NCBI GenBank assembly: GCA_025351675.1
Contig: JANXVK010000306.1
Coordinates: 1 to 5,577, forward strand
Origin: Rhizobacter sp.
GTDB lineage: Bacteria > Pseudomonadota > Gammaproteobacteria > Burkholderiales > Burkholderiaceae_C
Direction: 5' to 3'
DNA length: 5,577 nucleotides
The notes under the pieces were generated by a model. It did no database searches. It was not told where the DNA came from and saw nothing but the letters and a program-made list of their open reading frames with translations. Every line of letters starts with the position of its first letter. Positions within the stretch are counted from its first letter, which is position 1. Position numbers and translations under genes: made by a program. This document shows positions 1 to 5,432 of this stretch, piece by piece.

Positions 1-94
1 GCGCGATCATACGAGGCCCGAATGACCCTAACGCCATGACCCCACTGCCGCCGGGTGACATCTGTGGGCGCGTTGCGAAAACACAAGGCAGCGA

Positions 95-123
95 TTGACG
101 ACGGCGACGGCCGCGTGCAGACT
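95..123 (+). promoter_or_regulatory. Weak candidate sigma70 promoter upstream of rsgA
   Basis: TTGACG at 95-100 matches the -35 consensus at five of six positions. After a 17-base spacer, CAGACT at 118-123 matches the -10 consensus at only three of six. Transcription would start near 130, about 70 bases before the 13-codon ORF and 280 before rsgA. The -10 is poor and GC-rich genomes throw up such pairs by chance, so this is only a candidate. Confidence 0.2.
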
Positions 124-198
124 GCGCGCCTTGCGATGCAAGCCGCAGCCGCAGCCGCATTCCGCAGTAGTTTCAACAGCCGCGCAGGAGGTGCCACC

Positions 199-240
199 AT
201 GAATCCACCGACCATTGCCCTCTCGTCGGCCGCTGCCTGA
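199..240 (+). CDS. 13-codon ORF with perfect Shine-Dalgarno, possible leader peptide
   Basis: AGGAGGTG at 186-193 is a full match to the anti-Shine-Dalgarno sequence and sits seven bases (after AGGAGG) before an ATG. It is the best ribosome binding site seen upstream of any start in this window. The frame encodes MNPPTIALSSAAA and ends at TGA, 170 bases before the rsgA start. The peptide matches nothing I recognise. It has no run of one regulatory amino acid as in amino-acid attenuators, although it has an early Pro-Pro and ends in three Ala. It could be a leader peptide controlling rsgA, an independent small protein, the remnant start of a gene broken by an early stop, or chance. The same frame is open back to a GTG at 55, but that longer version lacks a comparable ribosome binding site. 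Confidence 0.3.
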   Translation: MNPPTIALSSAAA

Positions 241-410
241 TCTGCGCTCTTCTCGAGTTCTTTTTCACACCCACTCGGGTCTGATCCGCGCGCCCCGCGC
301 GACCGACGTTTCCACCCCCGCTGATCTGCGCCTGCATGGGCATGCGCACGGTCGAATCGCGCGCGTCCTTCGCGCCGCGCGCTGCGAGAAACGAAAGTTC
401 AGACCCCACC

Positions 411-1508
411 ATGATCGACATCCATTTCGAGCGCCTGCGCACGTTGGGCCTCACGCCCGCGCTGGCCAACCTGGCCGCCAACGCGGCGGCTTCTGCCGAT
501 GATTCACTCTCTCTCGAACTGCTGCGCCTGACCGAGGTGCACCGCGACGCCGTGCGCCTGCACGACGGCGCTGATGAGCTGACCGCACGCGTCCTGCCGC
601 GCGTCAGCCGAACGCTTGCCGATGAGGGCGCGATGCTCGCCGTCGGCGACTGGGTGCTGGCGGCCACCGACGCGCATGGCCAGACATGGGTCCATGCGCG
701 CGTGCCGCCACTGACGCACATCAACCGGCGCGATGCCGATGGCCGGCGCCACAGGGTCGTCAGCAATGTCGACACCGCGCTGCTCGTGATGGGCCTCGAC
801 GACGATTTCAACCCGCGCCGGCTCGAGCGCTACCTCGCGCTTGTGCAAGCGGTCGACGGCATCGTGCCGGCGGTCGTGCTGACCAAGGCCGACGTGGTCG
901 CGAGCCTGCCCGGTTGGCTCGCCGAGTGCATCGAGGCGCTGCGCGGGCGCGTGCCGGCGCACGTCGACTACTTCGCGATCGACGGCACCGACCCGTACAC
1001 GGTGCAGCAGCTGCAGGCGTATCTCGGCGCGGGCCAAACGCTGGTTGTGCTCGGCTCGTCGGGCGCCGGCAAGTCGACGCTGACGAACACGCTGCTCGGC
1101 CAGCCCGCGCAGGACACCGGCCCGGTGCGCGCGCACGACAGCCGCGGCAAGCACACGACGACCTCGCGCTCGCTGCACCGCCTGCCGGGCGGCGCCTGCA
1201 TCATCGACACGCCAGGGCTGCGCGCGCTGCGGCCCGATGTCGACGAGGCCACGCTCGCGGCGGCGTTCGGAGACATCGAATCGCTCGCGATGCAATGTCG
1301 CTTCCGCGACTGCAAGCACGTTGACGAGCCCGGCTGTGCGGTGCGCGAAGGCGTGCCGGCCGATCGGGTGAAGAACTATCACAAGCTGCTGCGCGAGGCT
1401 CGGCGCGACACGATGAGCGTGCTGGAGCGTCAGCAGCAACTGGCGATGTGGAAGGCGCGCGGGCGGGCCGGGCGCGAGCGGTCCAGGCAAAAGCGGGATG
1501 ACGCGTAA
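411..1508 (+). CDS. rsgA: Ribosome small subunit-dependent GTPase A (RsgA/YjeQ family)
   Basis: A 365-residue GTPase that acts in late 30S subunit maturation; family members bind near the decoding centre and are stimulated by the 30S subunit. The GTPase motifs occur in the circularly permuted order G4-G1-G2-G3 that defines the family: TKAD at 158-161, P-loop GSSGAGKS at 215-222, a switch region with RGKHTTTSR at 245-253, and DTPG at 266-269. An OB-fold-like segment covers about residues 42-108. The C-terminal zinc knuckle has all four ligands, C296, C301, H303 and C309, and the last 20 residues are strongly basic. ATG 411 was chosen because MIDIHFERLRTLGLTP matches the N-terminus of long RsgA variants; the in-frame ATGs at 336 and 342 would add residues unlike the family. 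The ribosome binding site before 411 is weak. The N-terminus differs from that of E. coli RsgA, so this may be a second paralogue in its genome. It converges with rluA. Confidence 0.93.
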   Translation: MIDIHFERLRTLGLTPALANLAANAAASADDSLSLELLRLTEVHRDAVRLHDGADELTARVLPRVSRTLADEGAMLAVGDWVLAATDAHGQTWVHARVPPLTHINRRDADGRRHRVVSNVDTALLVMGLDDDFNPRRLERYLALVQAVDGIVPAVVLTKADVVASLPGWLAECIEALRGRVPAHVDYFAIDGTDPYTVQQLQAYLGAGQTLVVLGSSGAGKSTLTNTLLGQPAQDTGPVRAHDSRGKHTTTSRSLHRLPGGACIIDTPGLRALRPDVDEATLAAAFGDIESLAMQCRFRDCKHVDEPGCAVREGVPADRVKNYHKLLREARRDTMSVLERQQQLAMWKARGRAGRERSRQKRDDA

Positions 1509-1512
1509 TGGC

Positions 1513-2148
1513 TCAGAAGAGCGCCGCGGATTCGACTGCGATCGGCTCGTTGTTGCCCGGGTGCGCGAAGCGCAGCGAGCTCGCATGCAGCAGCAGCCGA
1601 TCGGCCTGCGTCATCACCTCCGGTGGCGCATACAGCGCATCGCCGAGGATCGGATGACCGATCGCGCGCAAGTGCACACGCAACTGGTGCGCGCGGCCGG
1701 TGACGGGTTCGAGTTCGAGCCGCGTCGCGTGGCGCGCGGCGTCGAACGCGAGCACGCGCCAGCGCGTCAGCGAAGGCTTGCCGGCGTCGCGATCGACCTT
1801 TTGCTTCGGCCGGTTCGGCCAGTCGGCGAGCAGCGGCAAGTCGATCTCACCTTGCGTCTCGGCGACACGGCCATGCACGACGGCGACATAGCGTTTGTGC
1901 ACCTCGCGCGCCGCGAACGCGACGCTGAGTGTGCGCTGCGCCGCCGCGCCGCGCGCGAACAGCATCAGGCCCGAGGTCGACATGTCGAGCCGGTGCACGA
2001 CCAGCGCATCGGCGAACTCGGCCTGCACACGCGCCGCGAGGCAATCCTGCCCGTGCTCGCCGCGGCCCACCACCGAAAGCAGGCCGCTCGGCTTCACGGC
2101 GACGATGCAGTGCGCATCGACATGCACCCGCTCGAAGGCGATCGCCAT
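1513..2148 (-). CDS. rluA: Dual-specificity RNA pseudouridine synthase RluA
   Basis: Isomerises uridine to pseudouridine. E. coli RluA modifies U746 of 23S rRNA and U32 of several tRNAs. At 211 residues without an S4 domain, this is the size of E. coli RluA (219) rather than the longer RluC or RluD. The catalytic motif HRLDMSTSG is at 52-60, with D55 the expected nucleophile. Y87 in KRYVAV and R152 in GRAHQLRVHL fit the other conserved active-site positions. WPNRPKQKV at 110-118 and the GHPILGD and LLLHA segments closely follow RluA itself, which supports the symbol. The start ATG shares its A with the TGA of the transporter gene (TGATG), so it is the last gene of a compact operon and probably translationally coupled. 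The same frame stays open far upstream, but that part overlaps the transporter and looks like no known domain. Its stop lies four bases from the stop of convergent rsgA. Confidence 0.92.
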   Translation of the reverse strand: MAIAFERVHVDAHCIVAVKPSGLLSVVGRGEHGQDCLAARVQAEFADALVVHRLDMSTSGLMLFARGAAAQRTLSVAFAAREVHKRYVAVVHGRVAETQGEIDLPLLADWPNRPKQKVDRDAGKPSLTRWRVLAFDAARHATRLELEPVTGRAHQLRVHLRAIGHPILGDALYAPPEVMTQADRLLLHASSLRFAHPGNNEPIAVESAALF

Positions 2149-2867
2149 CAGTGCGGGCTCGGCAGCGCGTCCCGGTTCGCGAGCGGCGGGAACCGCCTGA
2201 ACCACAGCCCCGCGACGAGCAGCGTGCCGAGGCCCCCGAGCACGACCGATGCGACCGGCCCGAGCAGCGCCGCCGTCACGCCCGACTCGAACTCGCCGAG
2301 CTGGTTCGACGCGCCGATGAACACCGAGTTGACCGCGCTGACCCGGCCGCGCATCGTGTCGGGTGTGTCGAGCTGGACCAGCGACTGGCGGATCACGGCG
2401 CTGACCATGTCGTCGGCGCCGGCCACGATCAGCGCGATGAACGAGACGATGAACGAAGTCGAGAACCCGAACACGATCGTCGCGACGCCGCAGATGGCGA
2501 CCGCACCGGTGCCGAGCAGCACCGACATCACATAGGGCAGCTCGCGGCTCGCCGCCTGCTGCTGCGTGCTGGCCGCGAGCAGCAGTGCGATCGCGGTCTG
2601 CGCGAGCATGCACAGACCGACGATGCGTGCAAGGTGGTGGCAGTCGATGACGTGGCCGGCGACCAGCACCAGCAAGAGCGCGGGCAGGAACTGGAGCAGC
2701 CCGACCCCGCCCGGATCCCAGGCGCTGCCGGTCAGGTCGTATATCTGCCAGCCGATCGCGACCATCAGCATCTGGTTCGGGCTGGTGCTCGCCAGGCGCG
2801 AATACCAGAAGCGCATGTACGCGCAAAAGCCCGACAGCGGCGCGTACGGCGCCGTCGCCGCGCTCAT
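2148..2867 (-). CDS. MFS exporter (EntS/MFS_3 type) with large internal deletion, probably non-functional
   Basis: The frame encodes 239 residues, whereas this family normally has about 400-430 and 12 membrane helices. Residues 1-119 match the N-terminus: [19 protein letters not shown] at 32-50, a second helix ending in VAGHVID at 69-75, a third at about 80-101, and the beginning of the fourth ([10 protein letters not shown], 110-119). From residue 120 the text jumps to what is normally the ninth or tenth helix ([19 protein letters not shown]) and runs to the usual end, including [22 protein letters not shown] at 168-189 in pieces typical of the family. About 180-190 residues appear missing, in frame, leaving some six or seven helices. 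The loop after helix 2 reads DCHHLAR, where relatives have an Arg-rich motif A (DRxxRR-like), a further sign of decay. ATG 2867 was chosen because it overlaps the upstream stop as ATGA and begins [11 protein letters not shown], as relatives do. Its stop overlaps the rluA start. A shortened membrane protein that still functions cannot be excluded. Confidence 0.75.
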   Translation of the reverse strand: MSAATAPYAPLSGFCAYMRFWYSRLASTSPNQMLMVAIGWQIYDLTGSAWDPGGVGLLQFLPALLLVLVAGHVIDCHHLARIVGLCMLAQTAIALLLAASTQQQAASRELPYVMSVLLGTGAVAICGVATIVFGFSTSFIVSFIALIVAGADDMVSAVIRQSLVQLDTPDTMRGRVSAVNSVFIGASNQLGEFESGVTAALLGPVASVVLGGLGTLLVAGLWFRRFPPLANRDALPSPH

Positions 2868-3565
2868 CCCTGCATCTGCGAGGAACTCAGCACACGCACG
2901 CCGGGTGCCGCTTCGATCGTGGTGGCGAGCAGGGCCGCGGCGACCTTGGTGGCCGCAATCGGCCGCACCGCGCGCGGTACCAGCCACATCGTCGGCGCCA
3001 ACAGGTGAGCCGCCCAGACCTCGAAGTGGCGCGTCGGCTGGCCGATCGCGGCGCGGTCGCCGAGCAGCAGCGACGGCTGCGCGATCACGACCGACTCGAA
3101 GCCGAGTGCGCCGATCGCGGCCTGCATCTGGCCCTTGACGCGGTTGTAGAAGACGCTGGAGTTCGCGTTGGCACCTAGTGCGGAGACGACCGCCAGGCGC
3201 GTGGCACCGGCAGTGCGCGCGGCGCGGGCGGTGTTCACGACGCAGTCGAAGTCGACCGCGCGAAACGCGGCCTGCGAGCCGGCGACCTTGATCGTCGTGC
3301 CGAGCGCGATGTAGCAGTCGTCGACTGCCGGCAACTCGGGCAGCTGCGCGAAATCGACGACCTGGAACGTGGTGCGCGCATCAGCCGCAACGCCGGCCGG
3401 TGCGCGCCGCGCGAGCACATGCGTGTGCGCGTACGACGGGCTGGCGTGCAGCATCGGCAACAGTGCGCGGCCGATCAGGCCGGTCGCGCCCGCGAGCAGC
3501 GCGGTGCGCGCAGAAGAACGGCCGCGTGTCGCGGCCGTTCGGGAAGGAGAGGAGGGAGCGCTCAT
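2864..3565 (-). CDS. TIP30/HTATIP2-like NAD(P)-binding oxidoreductase (atypical SDR)
   Basis: A 233-residue protein of the atypical short-chain dehydrogenase superfamily, probably cytosolic. It has the Rossmann dinucleotide motif GATGLIG at 26-32 after a 20-residue Ser/Arg-rich lead. Further on are the family-typical [12 protein letters not shown] at 86-97 (relatives read LGTT or LGTTR), [12 protein letters not shown] at 126-137, and a YxxxK pair (Y140, K144) in [10 protein letters not shown], with S128 a possible third catalytic residue. QPSLLLGDR at 163-171 corresponds to the RPGxLLGxR block of TIP30-like proteins. The substrate is unknown. The gene begins 56 bases after the rhlE stop and its own TGA overlaps the transporter start as ATGA. 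ATG 3565 is the only plausible start before the Rossmann motif, but its ribosome binding site (ACGGG) is too close and weak, and codons 9-17 contain a perfect hairpin. Confidence 0.85.
   Translation of the reverse strand: MSAPSSPSRTAATRGRSSARTALLAGATGLIGRALLPMLHASPSYAHTHVLARRAPAGVAADARTTFQVVDFAQLPELPAVDDCYIALGTTIKVAGSQAAFRAVDFDCVVNTARAARTAGATRLAVVSALGANANSSVFYNRVKGQMQAAIGALGFESVVIAQPSLLLGDRAAIGQPTRHFEVWAAHLLAPTMWLVPRAVRPIAATKVAAALLATTIEAAPGVRVLSSSQMQG
3516..3540. repeat. Perfect 11-bp inverted repeat with 3-base loop
   Basis: GAACGGCCGCG at 3516-3526 and CGCGGCCGTTC at 3530-3540 are exact reverse complements around TGT. In the leftward mRNA this makes a very stable GC-rich hairpin covering nucleotides 26-50 of the TIP30-like gene. 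It is followed by UUCUGCGC rather than a U-run, so it is not a standard terminator. It could reduce read-through from rhlE, slow translation initiation, or bind a protein as a DNA palindrome. Confidence 0.85.
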
Positions 3566-3571
3566 CCCGTC

Positions 3572-3577
3572 AATGTA
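3572..3577 (-). promoter_or_regulatory. Possible -10 element giving a leaderless TIP30-like transcript
   Basis: Read leftward, the hexamer is TACATT, four of six matches to the -10 consensus. Only six bases separate it from the ATG at 3565, so transcription from it would begin at or beside the start codon and the mRNA would be leaderless, which would fit the lack of a good ribosome binding site. The matching -35 position (CTGCGA) has three of six matches. The signal is weak, and co-transcription with rhlE is equally possible. Confidence 0.15.
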
Positions 3578-3621
3578 CCCGCGCCACCGAGGTGTCGCAG
3601 GTAAAAAGGCTCGAACGCCGA

Positions 3622-5004
3622 TCAGCGCTTCGGCGGGCCCGAGCGCGCTGGCGGGCGACCACCGCCACCGGCCGGCCGCGAGCCTTGCGGGCGCGAGGCA
3701 CCACCACCGCCGCCGCCCGAACGCTGGCCACCACCGCTCCCGCCGCGTCCACCGCCGGCACCACCGCCACCACCACCGGCGTGATGCCGCTGCCCGCCGC
3801 GCCCGGCGCCTTCGCCGATCACCATGCGGCCGAGCACGATCGGCTCGGCTTTCTCGCTCGGGTGCGGCTCGAAGCCGGGGATGATTTCCTTCGGAATCTC
3901 GCGCTTGATCAGGCGCTCGATGTCACGCAGAAAACCGTTCTCGTCGACGCAGACCAGCGACACCGCCTCGCCCTTCGCGCCGGCGCGGCCGGTGCGGCCG
4001 ATGCGGTGCACGTAGTCTTCGGGCACGTTCGGCAGCTCGTAGTTGACGACGTGCGGCAGCATGTCGATGTCGATGCCGCGCGCAGCGATGTCGGTCGCGA
4101 CCAGCACCGTCAGGTCGCCGGTCTTGAACTCGGCCAGCGCCTTGGTGCGCGCGGTCTGGCTCTTGTTGCCGTGGATCGCCATCGCGCTGATGTTTTCCTT
4201 CAGCAGGTGCTCGACCAGCCGGTTCGCGCCATGTTTCATGCGCGTGAACACCAGCACCTGGTCCCAGTCGTTCGACTTGATCAGGTGCACGAGCAGGTCT
4301 TTCTTCTTCTCACGGCCGACCGGGTGCACCTTCTGTGCGATGGTCTCGGCGGTCTGGTTGCGGCGCGCCACTTCGATCAGCACCGGCGCGTTCAGCAGGC
4401 GATCGGCCAAAGCCTTGATCTCGTCGCTGAAGGTCGCGCTGAACAGCAGGCTCTGCTTCTTCGGCGGCAGCACGGCGAGCACTTTCTTGATGTCGTGCAC
4501 GAAGCCCATGTCGAGCATGCGGTCGGCTTCGTCGAGCACAAAAATCTGCACGTGCGACAGGTCGAGCGTGCGCTGCTGGTGGTGGTCGAGCAGGCGGCCC
4601 GGCGTGGCGACGAGGATGTCAACGCCGCGCCGCAGCTTGTCGATCTGCGGCTGCATGCCGACGCCGCCGAACATCACCATGCTGGTGAGCTTGCTGTGCT
4701 TGCCGTAGGTGCGCACGCTCTCTTCAACCTGCGCTGCGAGCTCGCGGGTGGGGGTGAGGATCAGCGCGCGGATCGGCAGGCGGCCTTTGGCGTCGCGCAC
4801 TGCGGGGTTGGCCATCAGGCGGTGCAGCATCGGCAGCACGAAGCCGGCGGTCTTGCCGGTGCCGGTCTGTGCGCCGCCCATCACGTCGCCGCCGGAGAGC
4901 ACGGCCGGGATGGCCTGCATCTGGATCGGGGTGGGGGTGGTGTAGCCGTATTCCGCAACGGCACGCAGCAAGGGCTCGGCGAGGCCGAGGGTGTCAAAAG
5001 ACAT
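3622..5004 (-). CDS. rhlE: DEAD-box ATP-dependent RNA helicase RhlE
   Basis: A 460-residue RNA helicase that unwinds short RNA duplexes using ATP; RhlE proteins take part in ribosome assembly and RNA turnover, and in some bacteria support growth in the cold. All core motifs are intact: Q motif around F3 and 20-28, motif I AQTGTGKT at 45-52, Ia PTRELAAQ at 85-92, Ib TPGR at 134-137, II DEAD at 158-161, III SAT at 189-191, [10 protein letters not shown] at 250-257, [11 protein letters not shown] at 303-312, and [12 protein letters not shown] at 333-342. The two RecA-like domains end near 380. Residues 400-460 form a Gly/Arg/Pro-rich low-complexity tail, a type that binds RNA non-specifically in other RhlE proteins. 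ATG 5004 gives the usual MSFDTLGL start; only a weak GGA precedes it, eight to six bases upstream. The gene is first in the leftward cluster and has a long, structured leader. Confidence 0.95.
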   Translation of the reverse strand: MSFDTLGLAEPLLRAVAEYGYTTPTPIQMQAIPAVLSGGDVMGGAQTGTGKTAGFVLPMLHRLMANPAVRDAKGRLPIRALILTPTRELAAQVEESVRTYGKHSKLTSMVMFGGVGMQPQIDKLRRGVDILVATPGRLLDHHQQRTLDLSHVQIFVLDEADRMLDMGFVHDIKKVLAVLPPKKQSLLFSATFSDEIKALADRLLNAPVLIEVARRNQTAETIAQKVHPVGREKKKDLLVHLIKSNDWDQVLVFTRMKHGANRLVEHLLKENISAMAIHGNKSQTARTKALAEFKTGDLTVLVATDIAARGIDIDMLPHVVNYELPNVPEDYVHRIGRTGRAGAKGEAVSLVCVDENGFLRDIERLIKREIPKEIIPGFEPHPSEKAEPIVLGRMVIGEGAGRGGQRHHAGGGGGGAGGGRGGSGGGQRSGGGGGGASRPQGSRPAGGGGRPPARSGPPKR

Positions 5005-5101
5005 GGGATTCCAAACGGAGGGGGTCGGCCTGTCGCTCGGACATCGAGCGCCAGTCGCAGGCAGAGGGGGTGTGGCGAGCGCCGCGTCGGGGGGACGTTG
5101 G

Positions 5102-5135
5102 CTCAGTCAGAAATGACGTCGGCGCAGTGACTGAG
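5102..5135. repeat. 8-bp inverted repeat A in the rhlE upstream region
   Basis: CTCAGTCA at 5102-5109 and TGACTGAG at 5128-5135 are exact reverse complements separated by 18 bases that include the palindrome GACGTC. The right arm is the loop of repeat B plus one adjoining base of its stem. It may act as an RNA structure in the rhlE leader or as a DNA operator between the two divergent genes. Confidence 0.8.
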
Positions 5136-5144
5136 ACTGCGCCG
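5120..5144. repeat. 9-bp inverted repeat B, hairpin at predicted rhlE mRNA 5' end
   Basis: CGGCGCAGT at 5120-5128 and ACTGCGCCG at 5136-5144 are exact reverse complements with a seven-base loop, GACTGAG on the plus strand. In the leftward transcript the stem would begin within a few bases of the predicted start site and show the loop CTCAGTC, which is complementary to GACTGAG further downstream (arm 5102-5108). No U-run follows, so it is not a typical terminator. Confidence 0.8.
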
Positions 5145-5152
5145 GTGCTCGG

Positions 5153-5158
5153 ATTCTA
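5153..5158 (-). promoter_or_regulatory. Candidate -10 element of the rhlE promoter
   Basis: Read leftward the hexamer is TAGAAT, five of six matches to the sigma70 -10 consensus, in the least GC-rich part of the divergent spacer. No -35 is evident at 16-19 bases upstream; a TTGCGC lies only ten bases upstream, too close. Transcription would start near 5146 and run directly into inverted repeat B. Confidence 0.4.
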
Positions 5159-5180
5159 CCCGCTGCGTGCGCAAGCCCTC

Positions 5181-5210
5181 ACCGAAGGGCGCGCTGAAGC
5201 GCCTTCCGGT
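5181..5210. repeat. Imperfect 12-bp inverted repeat in the divergent spacer
   Basis: Arms 5181-5192 (ACCGAAGGGCGC) and 5199-5210 (GCGCCTTCCGGT) pair at 10 of 12 positions around the loop GCTGAA. It lies upstream of the candidate rhlE -10, overlapping where a -35 would be, so it may be a protein-binding site rather than a leader RNA structure. No T-run follows on either side. Confidence 0.5.
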
Positions 5211-5312
5211 GCGGCGCGCTGCGGTGTGCGGGCGATGTGCAGGGCAGCGCAAGCGCCGTGTTGAAATACGGTGCGCCCCGCGCCAACGGGCGGGCGAGTC
5301 AGGAGCTCACCC

Positions 5313-5432
5313 TTGCAGGAACCGGCCGAACCGCCCATGACCGAGACGATTCCCCCTGCGCCCCTCGCCGGCCCGCCGCCACCGAGGGCGACGGCCAGCG
5401 TCCACGCACGACCGCCGCGGGCGTCGCGCTGA
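5313..5432 (+). CDS. Short Pro-rich ORF before the kinase-like gene, possible coupled leader
   Basis: A TTG at 5313 is preceded at seven bases by AGGAG (5301-5305) and opens a 39-codon frame, with an internal ATG at 5337 that would give 31 codons. The product is Pro/Ala/Arg-rich and resembles nothing known. It ends with TGA whose A is the first base of the kinase-like start codon (TGATG). This arrangement permits translational coupling, which could explain why the kinase-like ORF has no ribosome binding site of its own. It may equally be chance in GC-rich DNA. Confidence 0.25.
   Translation: MQEPAEPPMTETIPPAPLAGPPPPRATASVHARPPRASR

Larger units (their letters stand above)
1..410. other. Non-coding upstream region of rsgA
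   Basis: No protein gene is recognisable in this stretch. Open frames exist on both strands, as expected at this GC content, but none resembles a known family. Visible elements are a TATGAT hexamer on the minus strand (11 to 6) that could be the -10 of a gene leaving the window to the left, though no good -35 accompanies it; three tandem GCCGCA hexamers at 142-159; a 13-codon ORF with a strong ribosome binding site at 199-240; three copies of an 11-base motif at 237, 281 and 321; and two GC-only inverted repeats, 287-292 with 296-301 and 359-365 with 376-382. Together these suggest a long, structured 5' leader for rsgA, but this is inference. Confidence 0.5.
5005..5146 (-). promoter_or_regulatory. 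Predicted rhlE 5' leader with overlapping hairpins
   Basis: If transcription starts about seven bases after the TAGAAT at 5158-5153, the rhlE mRNA has a leader of roughly 140 bases. It would open with two inverted repeats sharing bases (5120-5144 and 5102-5135), followed by a perfect 6-bp hairpin at 5034-5050 (CGCTCG, loop of five, CGAGCG). A pyrimidine-rich run, CCCCCTCC, lies about 15 bases before the start codon. The overlap means the first two structures compete or combine into a pseudoknot. A long structured leader is familiar from cold-inducible and self-regulated RNA-helicase mRNAs elsewhere, but I recognise no named riboswitch or RNA thermometer here. Confidence 0.4.

Noticed and set aside
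142..159. Three tandem GCCGCA hexamers
   Set aside because: A short GC-rich microrepeat encoding nothing recognisable; common by chance at this composition.
336..410. Earlier rsgA start at ATG 336 or 342
   Set aside because: It would add residues unlike the family and there is no ribosome binding site.
504..1586. 360-codon minus-strand frame opposite rsgA
   Set aside because: No family resemblance; the plus strand carries all RsgA motifs.
1513..2826. 437-codon version of rluA
   Set aside because: The extra N-terminal part overlaps the transporter in another frame and resembles no domain; RluA proper starts at 2148.
1498..3008. Long plus-strand frames opposite rluA, the transporter and the TIP30-like gene
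   Set aside because: Low-complexity Arg/Ala-rich translations without motifs, fully opposite well-supported genes.
3690..3790. Repetitive CCACCG/GCCGCC tract
   Set aside because: This is the coding sequence of the Gly-rich RhlE tail, not a separate repeat element.
3400..5130. 576-codon open frame on the plus strand opposite rhlE
   Set aside because: It mirrors rhlE codons, is rich in Arg/Ala/His/Asp/Val with no recognisable domain, and long antisense frames are expected at this GC content.
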